Origin: Planctomycetota bacterium
GTDB taxonomy: Bacteria > Planctomycetota > Planctomycetia > Planctomycetales > Planctomycetaceae
DNA: 39,731 bases
Direction: 5' to 3'
NCBI GenBank assembly: GCA_003671275.1
Contig: QWPB01000146.1
Location: forward strand, 1 to 39,731
Shown: positions 23,506 to 33,022 of the stretch, piece by piece
Layout: each line of letters starts with the position of its first letter
Numbering within the stretch: the stretch's first letter is position 1
Translations under genes and position numbers: made by a program
Notes under the pieces: model-generated
The model's input: the letters and a program-made list of their open reading frames with translations, nothing else
What the model was told of the DNA's origin: nothing
Database searches by the model: none

Positions 23506-23584
23506 GCGAACGTTCGCGGTGTAACCTTCGTGTTGGTGAAATTCGATGCGTTATTCGAACGGGACCGTCCCGTTCGAATAACGC
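23506..23584. promoter_or_regulatory. two palindromes upstream of the DUF1549/DUF1553 gene
   Basis: GCGAACGTTCGC (23506-23517) is a perfect 12-base palindrome. The segment 23548-23584 is a perfect 37-base palindrome with 18-base arms (GCGTTATTCGAACGGGAC and its inverse) around a single C. It ends 38 bases before the ATG at 23623. There is no T-run. It could be an operator, a leader hairpin or a member of a repeat family. Both share a CGAAC element. Confidence 0.5.
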
Positions 23585-23622
23585 CCGGACAACTCACCCC
23601 TGATGTCTGGTGGAGTGGAACG

Positions 23623-26121
23623 ATGCGTCATGCTTGGCTTGGTCTGGTACGAGTCCACCTGTTCGCATCGATGATGTGTGGGTTGGCGATGGCTGACGAA
23701 ATTCGCCTGCTGCCCGGCGCGGTGCCCCTGACCGGTCGCGAAGCCCGTCAACAACTGGTTGTTCAGAAAGTCGATGGCGATGTTCTGACCTCACAGGTCA
23801 GCTCCGGCGTGACCTTCACCAGCGACCACCCTGAGATCGTTCAGGTCTCCGCAACGGGTGAATTGCGCCCAGTCGCCGATGGTGCCGCGATCATCACGGC
23901 TCAGGTCGGTGAGCAGAAGTGCAGCACGCAAGTCACCGTTGCCGGTTCGACACTGTCGCACGCATGGAGCTTCACAAATGACGTTCTGCCGGTGCTGTCT
24001 AAATCCGGCTGCAACACCGGGGGGTGTCATGGGGCATTGGCCGGTAAAGGCGGGTTTCGCTTATCGCTGAACGGCTACAATCCAGAGGCCGACCATTTCA
24101 ACACAGTCAAACAGGACCGCGGTCGTCGCGTCGAGCTGGCCGAACCGGGCCGCAGTCTATTCCTCATCAAACCGACGGGCGCGGTCGCCCACAAGGGGGG
24201 CCTGCGATTCGAAACCGACTCATTGGAATACCGCATCCTTTCCGAATGGATCGCCCAGGGAGCCTCCCCGCCCACCTCCACCGAGGCGCTGGTGGACCAC
24301 CTCGAAATCTTGCCCGGACGCAGTCGACTGGCGAAGGACGAGAAGATTCAGATGCTTGTCCGGGCCCACTTCAAGGGTGGTGAGACGCGCGATGTTACCC
24401 GCTGGGTCAAATGGACCAGCTCCAACGAAGCGGTGTGCCGTGTCGATCATAACGGATTGGTCTCTGTCATCGGCCCCGGGGAAGGGGCCATCACCGCCTG
24501 GTATTCGAGCCTGCTCACGATCGCTCGAATCACCTCGCCCTACCCGCATCCGGTGGACCCGGCACTGTTCGCAGCGCTGAAACCCAAAAACTTTATCGAC
24601 GAGGCCGTGAACCGTCAGCTGCAGTCACTCAAACTGCCGCCCTCCCCGGTGTGTGACGATGCGGAGTTCCTTCGCCGGGCCTTCATCGACACGATTGGAA
24701 CACTTCCAACGGCTGATGAAGTCCGGGCCTTCCTCGTCGACACCTCTGCGGACAAACGGGAAAAGCTGATCGACAAGCTGCTGGCCCGCCCCGAATTCGT
24801 CGACTATTGGACCTACCGCTGGTCCGATGTGCTGATGCTCAACGGGAATCTACTGCGGCCTCAGGCGGTGAAAGCCTATTACACGTGGCTGAAAGGGCAT
24901 GTGGCCGCCAACACGCCGTGGGACCAGATCGTACGCGAAATCCTGACCGCGACCGGCGGCAGCCTCGAAAACGGAGCCACCAATTTTTACGCAATCAACC
25001 AGACTCCCGAGGACATGACCGAGAATGCCTGTCAGGCCTTTCTGGGACTGTCGATCGGCTGTGCCAAATGCCACAACCACCCCTTGGAGAAATGGACCAA
25101 CGACCAATACTACGCCATGGCCAACATGTTCTCTCGCGTGAAGGCCAAAGGATGGGGAGGTGAGCCACGCAACGGTGACGGGAACCGCACTCTCTACGTC
25201 TCCACGATCGGCGACCTGGTCCAGCCACGCACTGGCAAACCCCAGCCGCCCACTCCGCTGGACGGAACTCCACTGCCCATTGACGCCCCTGATGATCGCC
25301 GCATCCAGCTGGCCACCTGGATGACATCTCCCGAGAATCCGTACTTCGCCCGGTCCATCACGAACCGCGTCTGGAAAGCGTATTTCGGCGTGGGGCTGAT
25401 CGAGTCCGTGGACGATCTCCGGGTCTCCAACCCGGCCAGCAATGAAGAGTTAATGACCGCCGCTGCGAAGTTTCTGGTCGAAAACAAGTTTGACCTGAAG
25501 GCTCTGATGAAGCAGATCCTGCTCTCCGAGGCCTACCAGCGATCGAGCGAACCACTCCCCGGTAATCAGGACGAGCAGCGGTTCTACAGCCGCTACTACC
25601 CCCGTCGGATGATGGCCGAGGTGCTGCTCGATGGCGTATCGCAAGTCACTGCCGTCCCCTCCGAATTCACGCGGATTGCCTTCCTGGGTTCCGACTTCCA
25701 GAACACGGACTTCTACCCCAAGGGAACACGGGCGATCCAGCTCTATGATTCATCCGTTGATTCCCAGTTTCTTCAGAAGTTTGGCCGCAACCAGCGGCGA
25801 ATCGTTTGCGAATGTGAACGGTCGGACGAACCGAGCATGGTCCAGGCTCTGCATCTGGCCAACGGCGACACCGTCAACAAAAAACTTAAGGCCACTGATG
25901 GCCGCGTGGCCCAGTTGGTCGAACTGCGAAAACAGGGGATGGCCGACTCCGCGATTATCGACGAAGTCTACCTCGCCGGTCTGTCCCGATATCCCACAGC
26001 CCAAGAACGTCAAAACCTGAGCCAGATCCTGACGGAGACACCTCCAGAGCAGATGCGGGAGGCGATCGAAGACCTCTTCTGGGCCGTCGTCAGCAGCCGT
26101 GAGTTCCTGTTTAATCACTGA
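23623..26121 (+). CDS. secreted DUF1549/DUF1553 protein with Ig-like and cytochrome-like domains
   Basis: An 832-residue exported protein characteristic of planctomycetes. Order: signal peptide (about 1-25); a bacterial Ig-like (Big2) domain (TFTSDHPEIVQVSATGELRP); a cytochrome-C-like segment with C130-x4-C135-H136 (SGCNTGGCHGALAGKGG); a second Ig-like domain (WTSSNEAVCRVDHNGLVSVI); DUF1549 (FIDEAVNRQLQSLKLPPSP to about 520) with a CAKCH motif at 480-484; and DUF1553 to the end. Members often sit beside DUF1501 sulfatase-like genes and have been linked to polysaccharide use, but no such partner is present. ATG 23623 has GGAG seven bases upstream; the longer frame from 23530 would run through the palindrome. 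Heme binding is possible, not shown. Confidence 0.9.
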   Translation: MRHAWLGLVRVHLFASMMCGLAMADEIRLLPGAVPLTGREARQQLVVQKVDGDVLTSQVSSGVTFTSDHPEIVQVSATGELRPVADGAAIITAQVGEQKCSTQVTVAGSTLSHAWSFTNDVLPVLSKSGCNTGGCHGALAGKGGFRLSLNGYNPEADHFNTVKQDRGRRVELAEPGRSLFLIKPTGAVAHKGGLRFETDSLEYRILSEWIAQGASPPTSTEALVDHLEILPGRSRLAKDEKIQMLVRAHFKGGETRDVTRWVKWTSSNEAVCRVDHNGLVSVIGPGEGAITAWYSSLLTIARITSPYPHPVDPALFAALKPKNFIDEAVNRQLQSLKLPPSPVCDDAEFLRRAFIDTIGTLPTADEVRAFLVDTSADKREKLIDKLLARPEFVDYWTYRWSDVLMLNGNLLRPQAVKAYYTWLKGHVAANTPWDQIVREILTATGGSLENGATNFYAINQTPEDMTENACQAFLGLSIGCAKCHNHPLEKWTNDQYYAMANMFSRVKAKGWGGEPRNGDGNRTLYVSTIGDLVQPRTGKPQPPTPLDGTPLPIDAPDDRRIQLATWMTSPENPYFARSITNRVWKAYFGVGLIESVDDLRVSNPASNEELMTAAAKFLVENKFDLKALMKQILLSEAYQRSSEPLPGNQDEQRFYSRYYPRRMMAEVLLDGVSQVTAVPSEFTRIAFLGSDFQNTDFYPKGTRAIQLYDSSVDSQFLQKFGRNQRRIVCECERSDEPSMVQALHLANGDTVNKKLKATDGRVAQLVELRKQGMADSAIIDEVYLAGLSRYPTAQERQNLSQILTETPPEQMREAIEDLFWAVVSSREFLFNH

Positions 26122-26287
26122 TGAATGGACCCTGAAATCGTCCCCCGTAACATCGGTTCGTAGAAAAACTCAGCCCTGCTGGTGTGTGGGTTGCCCCGGT
26201 GGCCGCTTCGCTCTGTCACTCGGGCGATTCGTTTTCGTGACCCGCGAATCGAGACGACACGGAATCAGTCCACACCTTGCGACTCCT

Positions 26288-26318
26288 CCTGGTCCCTTCT
26301 CTGCGAGAGGGGACCAGG
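26288..26318. repeat. CTGGTCCC hairpin between convergent genes
   Basis: CCTGGTCCCTTCTC (26288-26301) pairs with GAGAGGGGACCAGG (26305-26318) through 14 pairs including one wobble, with a three-base loop. It lacks T-runs but lies midway between two convergent genes and could help end both transcripts. It resembles the CTCTCCC-type repeat translated at 14697-14740. Confidence 0.55.
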
Positions 26319-26339
26319 GAAGCCGGGTGACTGATCGGC

Positions 26340-28805
26340 TTAGATTTTTTCAGGAATCCGCATCGCGTAGAACGACCGCCAGACAAAGACCAGCGCCACG
26401 CCCAGCATCAACACTCCGAAATATGGCGTGTAGTCATTGCCCTGGATCACTGGATCAGCGGCTTCCTGCTTGATCTTCACGGCGATTTCGACCGCCAGCA
26501 GTCCGAACAGCGTCGAGAACTTGATGATCGGATTCAGGGCCACCGAACTGGTGTCCTTGAACGGGTCGCCGACGGTGTCGCCGATTACGGTCGCGGCATG
26601 CAGCGGGGTGCCTTTCTCACGGAGGTCGACTTCGACCAGCTTCTTGGCGTTGTCCCAGGCTCCCCCCGCGTTGGCCATGTAAATCGCCTGGAACAGACCG
26701 AACACCGCAATCGAAATCAGATACGCGACGAAGAAGTTCGGGTCAAAGAACGCGAACGCCAGCGTGAAGGTCATCAATGCGATGAAGATGTTCCACATCC
26801 CGGCCTGAGCGTACTCGGTACAGATCCGGACGACCGTCTTCGAGTCCTCAATGTCGGCCTCCTTCTTGGTCAGGTCCATGTTCTTCTTGATGTATTCGAC
26901 CGCCCGGTAGGCCCCGGTCGTCACCGCCTGCATCGATGCGCCGCAGAACCAGTAGATCACGGAGCCGCCGCAGATCAGCCCGAGCAGCACCGGGGCATCG
27001 GTCAGGCTCAGCGCCAGCAATGACTTCCCGTTGATGATCGTCTTTTCCAGCAGCAGAATGATCGAGAAGATCATCGTCGTGGCCCCGACCACAGCGGTCC
27101 CGATCAGCACGGGTTTGGCGGTGGCCTTGAAGGTATTCCCCGCCGAGTCGTTGGCCTCCAGCAGGTGTTTGCCCTGCTCAAAGTCCGGCTTGAAACCGAA
27201 CTGGTGTTCAATTTCGGCACTGATGTTCGGAATGTGCTCCGTCTGAGCCAGTTCGAACACTGACTGGGCGTTGTCGGTCACCGGGCCGTAGCTGTCAACG
27301 GCGATGTTGACCGGGCCCATGCACAGGAACCCGAACGCTACCAGACCAAAGGCGAAGACGGAGGCGTGCGTCCCCATCATCGACTCCATTCCCAGACCAC
27401 TGATGAAGTAGGCGATCCCCATCAGTCCGGCGATCAGCATCCCCTTCCAGAAGGCACTGAAATTCCCGGCCACGATTCCCGACAAGATCGTGAGCGAGGC
27501 CCCGCCTTCTCGCGACGCGGTCACAATCTCGTTCACGTGTTTCGAATGGGAACTCGTGAAGACCTTCGTGAATTCCGGGATCAGCACGGCGGCCAGCGTG
27601 CCGCAACTGATGATCGAGGCCAGTTGCCACCAGACCGCGGGCTGCGGCGTTCCATCGACAGACAGGTCACCCAGCAACAACCAGCTCATCCCGTAGGACG
27701 TGGTGATGCACAGAATGGACGCGATCCAAATCAGGCGGGTCAGCGGTTCTTCGAAGTCGAATTCGCGCAGGCCCTTGTACTTGGTGATCGAGATCTGCTG
27801 ATTGATGAAGTACGACACCCCGGACATGAAATCCATCAGAAACCGCATCGCGAAGATCCAGGCGATCAGCTTCACCTGAATATCCAGGTACTGAGCCCCG
27901 GCGGTCTTGTCGGTCACCGCCAGCGTGATGAAGCTGATGAGCGCGACCCCGGTCACGCCATAGGTCTCAAATCCGTCGGCAGTCGGTCCGACCGAGTCTC
28001 CGGCGTTGTCTCCCGTGCAGTCGGCGATCACGCCGGGATTGCGGGGGTCATCTTCCTTCACATCGAACACGATCTTCATCAGGTCCGATCCGATGTCGGC
28101 GATCTTCGTAAAGATCCCGCCCGCGATCCGCAGGACCGACGCTCCCAGGGACTCACCGATCGCGAAGCCCAAGAAGCAGATGCCCGCCACCTCTTTGGGC
28201 ATGAACAACAGAATCACGACCATCATCACCAGTTCGAGCGAAATCAGAAACAGCCCGATCGACATCCCCGCCATCAGCGGGATATTGACCACCGGCCACG
28301 CCTCGCCCTTCAGCGATGCGAACGCGGTCCGGGCGTTGGCTAGCGTGTTAACCCGGATGCCGAAATAGGCCACCCAGTAAGAACCAGCCATCCCCACGAC
28401 CGAGAAGAACAGCACCTGCAGCACGGTCAAGAACGACTTATGCTCCAGCCCCATGAAGTAGTAGGTCATCGCCAGCGCGATCAACCCGAACAACATCAGC
28501 AAGAACTTTCCCTGCTGAATCAAATACGTCTTGCAGGTCGTGAAGATGATCTCCGCCACGTCGAGCATCGACTTGTGAGCGGGCTGCTTAGCGACTTCGT
28601 TCCGCAGATAAAGACTGATCCCCAGCGTGCCGCAGATCACCGCCGCTCCGTAGAGCAGCAGGTTGAACGCGGAAATCTCGCTGCCCGCGATTGTGAACTT
28701 CACCGGATGAAAATCCGGGATCGCGAGATCCGCCTCGCCCGCCAAGCCCAGCGCTGGAAACAGAGCCAGCACCCCCAACACAACAACCATGTGGATCAGA
28801 CGCAT
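26340..28805 (-). CDS. hppA: membrane-bound proton-translocating pyrophosphatase
   Basis: An 821-residue, roughly 16-helix pump that hydrolyses pyrophosphate and drives ions across the inner membrane. The active-site block is intact: IADIGSDLMKIVFDVKEDDP, RNPGVIADCTGDNAGDSVGP, TADGFETYG, and near the C-terminus IGDTVGDPFKDTSSVALNP. The motif GNTFKATAKP (about 557-566) has Lys where K+-dependent enzymes have Ala, so a K+-independent H+ pump is predicted. The protein is longer than most (about 670-770), with an extended N-terminus that includes a hydrophobic, signal-like first helix. ATG 28805. It is expressed alone on the minus strand, with a promoter-like sequence and a leader hairpin upstream. 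Confidence 0.95.
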   Translation of the reverse strand: MRLIHMVVVLGVLALFPALGLAGEADLAIPDFHPVKFTIAGSEISAFNLLLYGAAVICGTLGISLYLRNEVAKQPAHKSMLDVAEIIFTTCKTYLIQQGKFLLMLFGLIALAMTYYFMGLEHKSFLTVLQVLFFSVVGMAGSYWVAYFGIRVNTLANARTAFASLKGEAWPVVNIPLMAGMSIGLFLISLELVMMVVILLFMPKEVAGICFLGFAIGESLGASVLRIAGGIFTKIADIGSDLMKIVFDVKEDDPRNPGVIADCTGDNAGDSVGPTADGFETYGVTGVALISFITLAVTDKTAGAQYLDIQVKLIAWIFAMRFLMDFMSGVSYFINQQISITKYKGLREFDFEEPLTRLIWIASILCITTSYGMSWLLLGDLSVDGTPQPAVWWQLASIISCGTLAAVLIPEFTKVFTSSHSKHVNEIVTASREGGASLTILSGIVAGNFSAFWKGMLIAGLMGIAYFISGLGMESMMGTHASVFAFGLVAFGFLCMGPVNIAVDSYGPVTDNAQSVFELAQTEHIPNISAEIEHQFGFKPDFEQGKHLLEANDSAGNTFKATAKPVLIGTAVVGATTMIFSIILLLEKTIINGKSLLALSLTDAPVLLGLICGGSVIYWFCGASMQAVTTGAYRAVEYIKKNMDLTKKEADIEDSKTVVRICTEYAQAGMWNIFIALMTFTLAFAFFDPNFFVAYLISIAVFGLFQAIYMANAGGAWDNAKKLVEVDLREKGTPLHAATVIGDTVGDPFKDTSSVALNPIIKFSTLFGLLAVEIAVKIKQEAADPVIQGNDYTPYFGVLMLGVALVFVWRSFYAMRIPEKI

Positions 28806-28845
28806 GAATCATTCACCTTCGTCTTGAGTGGGGCAGAACGCCTGC

Positions 28846-28910
28846 TGAGACAAATCGTCTCAACACAGGAACTTCATGCCAAACCATAAACGGTATTCGA
28901 TTTGTTTCAA
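28846..28910 (-). promoter_or_regulatory. promoter and leader hairpin of the pyrophosphatase gene
   Basis: Read on the minus strand, TTGAAA (28910-28905), a 16-base spacer and TATGGT (28888-28883) resemble a sigma70 promoter. Downstream in the predicted leader, TGAGAC/GTCTCA (28846-28862, loop of five) forms a small hairpin about 41 bases before the ATG at 28805. Confidence 0.4.
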
Positions 28911-29093
28911 GACCAAAAGGAGGGGTGAACTTCGAGAGCGAACAAACAATGTCCAAACCGGTTGAAGTCGATATCGGCCATCTGCCCCAGCTGTGGCACC
29001 AAGGGCCCTCATGCATGCAGATTTGTCGAGCCTGCGTTCAAGTTCGAAGGCTCCCCGTTCATCGCAGGTGGAATTCCTCAAACCGCCGGTGGG

Positions 29094-29894
29094 TTATTCT
29101 GTCTTCGAAGCTGCAACGGAGCTTCTCACCGTCCGCAAAACTTCGGAGTGAATGGAGTGCCATAGATTGCAACGGACCTCAAGGGCCGCCAAAGCGGCCT
29201 CTTCCACAGCGTCCCACCGAACTGGATCATCCTCACACAATGACTGAATCAGCTGGTGGGCCATTGGACCATGCTCGCCACTGTCCAGATCGATATGCCG
29301 CTTCAGGTAATACTGAAATATCTCCAGCCCGGAGCCGTTACGGGCGTGCAGTTCGTCGACAATTCTCTGGAACAACTGCGGCAGCAGATCCTCACGACCA
29401 AATGTGAATGCCGAGGCGATCCGACACAGATCTCCACTCGCGATCACGTCGAACGTGTGGGCGACAAACGCCCGAATCGAAGGCGAGATGCCCTCGTTGC
29501 TTAATGCCGCAGTCAGCGACTGACCGGACTGCAAGGCCATTGTCAATTGGTCAATGCCATCGGTGGAAGCCCCGAATTGCCGCATCGCCCGCCGGTACAG
29601 TTCAAAGTGGCTGGCGTATCCGCCCTGCCCATCTTCATCGGTCTCCTCCCCCAGTACGATCTCATTGATGAGCCGCGCAGCCTCTGGATAACGCGAGGGA
29701 ATCCACGGCACATTGACGCAACACAGCTGACGCTGCAGGGCCTTGACGAGCGACATGAAGTCCCACACGGCGAAAACGTGGCACTCCATGAATACCCGCA
29801 ACGCGGCTGGCTCACGCATGTCGTGGTACAGCGGGTGCTCAATCAGGGAAGTCCGCAGCGGCTCAATGGCCGCTTGAATTCGGGTAATCGACAT
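29094..29894 (-). CDS. DUF3050 protein (heme-oxygenase-like fold)
   Basis: A 266-residue helical protein of the DUF3050 family, which has the heme-oxygenase-like fold. Recognisable segments are [40 protein letters not shown], the [20 protein letters not shown] loop and [20 protein letters not shown], whose His and Glu residues could bind iron. The reaction is not known; relatives in this fold include diiron oxygenases. ATG 29894 is chosen because the family alignment begins there; the frame is open for 50 more codons across the hisF promoter region, which are not protein-like. It diverges from hisF. Confidence 0.82.
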   Translation of the reverse strand: MSITRIQAAIEPLRTSLIEHPLYHDMREPAALRVFMECHVFAVWDFMSLVKALQRQLCCVNVPWIPSRYPEAARLINEIVLGEETDEDGQGGYASHFELYRRAMRQFGASTDGIDQLTMALQSGQSLTAALSNEGISPSIRAFVAHTFDVIASGDLCRIASAFTFGREDLLPQLFQRIVDELHARNGSGLEIFQYYLKRHIDLDSGEHGPMAHQLIQSLCEDDPVRWDAVEEAALAALEVRCNLWHSIHSEVLRTVRSSVAASKTE

Positions 29895-29959
29895 GAGAGG
29901 AATTCCAAAGGAAAGACGGCGAATTCTAACGGACAACTTCGCGGAGCCTAGCCATGGGC

Positions 29960-29988
29960 CTGCGACCCTCGCCCAGAAACGATATACT
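29960..29988 (+). promoter_or_regulatory. possible hisF promoter
   Basis: CTGCGA (29960-29965), a 17-base spacer and TATACT (29983-29988). The -10 is good and the -35 weak. It ends 36 bases before the hisF ATG and lies in the divergent gap shared with the DUF3050 gene. Confidence 0.3.
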
Positions 29989-30024
29989 CTTTCCGCCATA
30001 TCGAACCAAAGAGGCTCACATCCC

Positions 30025-30792
<768 letters not shown>

Positions 30793-30808
30793 CCCAGCCA
30801 AAGTCCAA

Positions 30809-30820
30809 GGGTTGCAACCC
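30809..30820. repeat. GGGTTGCAACCC palindrome
   Basis: A perfect 12-base palindrome, 16 bases after the hisF stop and just before the end of the convergent frameshifted HTH gene. It resembles a repeat unit scattered between planctomycete genes; there is no T-run. Confidence 0.4.
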
Positions 30821-30827
30821 GGGCTGT

Positions 30828-31371
30828 TTACCCGCAACGCTCCGACACTTCCTTGGCCAATGCCGGGTCGAATTCACGTTGGTGAGCCATCTCCAGTTCG
30901 GTGTTGATCGCTTCAACGACTCTCGCCTGCTCCCATGTTTCCACTCGCAACAGATCATTTTGGACAAGCCAGTAGGACACCGCACACCATTGCCAAAGTG
31001 GCTTTCCATGAGACAGATTACAAGCGGGAGCGGGAAAGCCGCCTGGACCTCTTTGGCCGGTGATGTATTGGTGAACCAGTTGTCTCGATCGTCCCATTCT
31101 CCTCCCGATCTCGGCCATGGTCACCAAGTTGCACTCGTCGACGCGAATGACATCAGCGTCGATGTTAGCCTTTCGGACATCTTGAATGGCCGAAAGTATC
31201 GCGTCCTTCAGTGAATCCGCGCGGCGAGAGAACTCCAGGTACAGCACTCCATACTGCAGACTCAGAGTCGCATCGTCACAGCCCGCCTCAAACAGCCCAT
31301 CCGCAACCTCCGAAGTGATGTCAAGTAGGTCCGCTCAAGATCAGAGCGAAATCGAATTCTTGTGGGTTCAT
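30828..31371 (-). pseudogene. frameshifted HTH DNA-binding protein (antitoxin-like)
   Basis: Starting at ATG 31371 the minus strand reads MNPQEFDFALILSG and then stops early. One frame over it continues LLDITSEVADGLFEAGCDDA, then TLSLQYGVLYLEFSRRADSL, and a C-terminal helix-turn-helix (VTMAEIGRRMGRSRQLVHQY) with RGPGGFPAPA. Removing one base of the GG pair at 31328-31329 joins the frames into about 180 residues matching, from memory, a family of small HTH proteins that begin with a short beta strand and FEAGCDDA. GTG 31247 could still start a shortened protein that keeps the HTH. The ATG overlaps the upstream gene's stop (ATGA). This may be true decay or a sequencing error. Confidence 0.6.
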
Positions 31372-31620
31372 TGGTCACACTCCTCGCCATACTCTTCGGC
31401 ACTTGTTCGATGGCAGCACGCATCCACGCGGCCGCGAATGTGGCGGGCATGGTTCTCGGGAACGCGAGGGGTGGAATACACGACAACCTTGCAGCCATCA
31501 CGATTGGCGAATGGGCACCACAGCTTGCCCCAGGCATGTGCGCTCCCTCCCGGATCCACATGCCTCCGCATAAGCGACAGCAGCCTCGATGTGCTTGTTC
31601 GGGTGACGAGATCTTGCCAT
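31368..31620 (-). pseudogene. frameshifted HicA-like partner protein
   Basis: From ATG 31620 the minus strand reads MARSRHPNKHIEAAVAYAEA and then loses homology. The frame shifted by one base continues GGSAHAWGKLWCPFANRDGC, KVVVYSTPRVPENHARHIRG and RVDACCHR to the stop at 31368. Together they match a small family I recall beginning RHPNKEIE and containing HAWG, CP and STPxxPENHA. The basic helices, a His-containing strand and linkage to an HTH gene resemble HicA-type toxins; this is inference. The break lies near 31545-31560, where some codons also seem missing. The stop overlaps the HTH start by four bases, a typical TA-operon join. Confidence 0.55.
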
Positions 31621-31627
31621 CGACAGA

Positions 31628-31655
31628 ATCCTAGACAACTGTTGACAACTGTCAA
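31628..31655 (-). promoter_or_regulatory. promoter with direct-repeat operator of the HicA-like/HTH pair
   Basis: On the minus strand TTGACA (31655-31650), a 16-base spacer and TAGGAT (31633-31628) precede the ATG at 31620 by seven bases, so the transcript may be leaderless. Two copies of GACAACTGT (31634-31642 and 31644-31652, plus-strand orientation, 10-base period) fill the spacer. TTGACA/TGTCAA is also an inverted pair at 31642-31655. Confidence 0.45.
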
Positions 31656-31954
31656 GCAACGATCGTCGGTTTCAACGAGATTGGGTGCGCCGATTGTAGA
31701 ATGTACCGGTTTTCATGGGGAATGACATGAGCCATGCGAACTCTCTGGTGAACGGACTGTTGGTGACTTCCATCGGTTGCGGTTCTGTGGCCTCGCTGTG
31801 ACACTTGGTGGCGTTCATATCTGATGTTCAGAACTCAACTAGCGGGACACATCGGGCAAGCCTGACGGCTCACGGAATCTCCTCCATTCGAATTTCGTGT
31901 TTCGGATTCCTAGTTCCGTCCCGTCGATCAACCATCAACCCTCCCCCTCTCCTC
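31656..31954. other. intergenic region before the second MoxR gene
   Basis: No confident gene. A 24-codon frame at 31727-31801 (MSHANSLVNGLLVTSIGCGS, then VASL) has GGGG six bases before its ATG and could be a gene remnant. A GAATTTCGTGTTTCGGATTCC tract near 31890-31910 resembles the one near 10950-10970. The start of the MoxR frame is open from about 31805 but those residues are not family-like. Confidence 0.3.
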
Positions 31955-32992
31955 ATGACTCAACCCTCCGACATCGAACAAGTCCACGCCGCCACCCGTG
32001 ACATCGCCGCTCAGCTGAGTCGCGTGATCGTCGGACAGCAGACCGTGGTCGAGGAGTTACTCACCTGCGTCCTGGCGGGGGGGCATTGCCTGCTCGTCGG
32101 CGTGCCCGGACTGGCGAAAACGCTCATGGTGCGGTCCCTGGCCGATTGCCTGGGACTCTCGTTCAACCGGGTGCAGTTCACACCGGATCTGATGCCCGCC
32201 GATGTGACCGGGACCGAAGTCATCCAAGAGGACCGTTCGACCGGCCAGCGCGAGTTGCGGTTTATCCCCGGCCCCGTATTCGCAAACGTTATCCTGGCCG
32301 ACGAAATCAACCGCACGCCCCCCAAAACTCAAGCAGCCCTCCTCGAAGCGATGCAGGAACACCAAGTCACCGTCGGCGGCGTCCGCCATCCGCTTCCCGA
32401 GCCGTTTTTTGTTCTGGCCACTCAGAATCCCATCGAACAGGAAGGCACCTATCCCCTCCCCGAGGCCCAGCTCGACCGCTTCATGTTTGAAGTCCGTATT
32501 GACTATCCGGACGAAGACGAAGAATTCCAGATTGTCCGGCAAACCACATCGACCCCGACAGCCAAAATCCTGCCCCTGTTGACGCATGCCAGACTACAGC
32601 AGATGCAGGCCACGGTCCGCGACATTCCTGTCGCGGATTCAGTCATTCGGTTCGCTCTGCTCCTGTCACGGCTCTCGCGAAGCAACAACCCGCAGGCGCC
32701 AGACTTCGTCAAGCAGTACATCACGTGGGGCGCCGGACCACGGGCCAGTCAGCATCTGATTCTGGCAGCCAAGGCCCGCGCGGCCCTGCACGGACGAATG
32801 CACGTGGATATCCACGATGTGATCACCGTGGCCAAGCCGGTCATGCGGCACCGGATCGTTACCAACTTCCACGCCGAAGCCGATCACCAGACGCCTGATA
32901 CCATTGTCGAAAAACTGATTGAGCACGCCCGCAGGCTGGCCAATCAACCCAGTGCCGCCGAGCGCGCCACGAAGGTTCTGGCCGACTCCTGA
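31955..32992 (+). CDS. MoxR-family AAA+ ATPase, second copy
   Basis: A 345-residue AAA+ ATPase, paralogous to the one at 20818. It has Walker A GVPGLAKT (about 49-56), Walker B VILADEINR, the FTPDLMPADVTGTEV loop, sensor ATQNPIEQEGTYPLPEAQLD and the lid segment ITWGAGPRASQHLILAAKAR. Starting at ATG 31955 gives the usual family N-terminus (QLSRVIVGQQTVVEELL). MoxR genes are normally followed by DUF58 and transglutaminase-like genes; here the next gene is a convergent sigma factor 30 bases away, so this copy stands alone. The role is presumably remodelling of metal- or VWA-containing targets, not determinable here. Confidence 0.9.
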   Translation: MTQPSDIEQVHAATRDIAAQLSRVIVGQQTVVEELLTCVLAGGHCLLVGVPGLAKTLMVRSLADCLGLSFNRVQFTPDLMPADVTGTEVIQEDRSTGQRELRFIPGPVFANVILADEINRTPPKTQAALLEAMQEHQVTVGGVRHPLPEPFFVLATQNPIEQEGTYPLPEAQLDRFMFEVRIDYPDEDEEFQIVRQTTSTPTAKILPLLTHARLQQMQATVRDIPVADSVIRFALLLSRLSRSNNPQAPDFVKQYITWGAGPRASQHLILAAKARAALHGRMHVDIHDVITVAKPVMRHRIVTNFHAEADHQTPDTIVEKLIEHARRLANQPSAAERATKVLADS

Positions 32993-33022
32993 CGAACCGT
33001 AGCCCAAGCCTCTCGCCGAGCG

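Noticed and set aside
27366-28343. 325-codon plus-strand frame opposite the pyrophosphatase gene
   Set aside because: Composition (Arg, His, Asp, Gln) is typical of antisense translation; the opposite strand encodes intact pyrophosphatase motifs.
28962-29165. Possible plus-strand zinc-ribbon protein (AICPSCGTKGPH)
   Set aside because: Only one CxxC pair, a TTG start without a ribosome site, and its end overlaps the DUF3050 gene antisense. Interesting wording but not enough to call.
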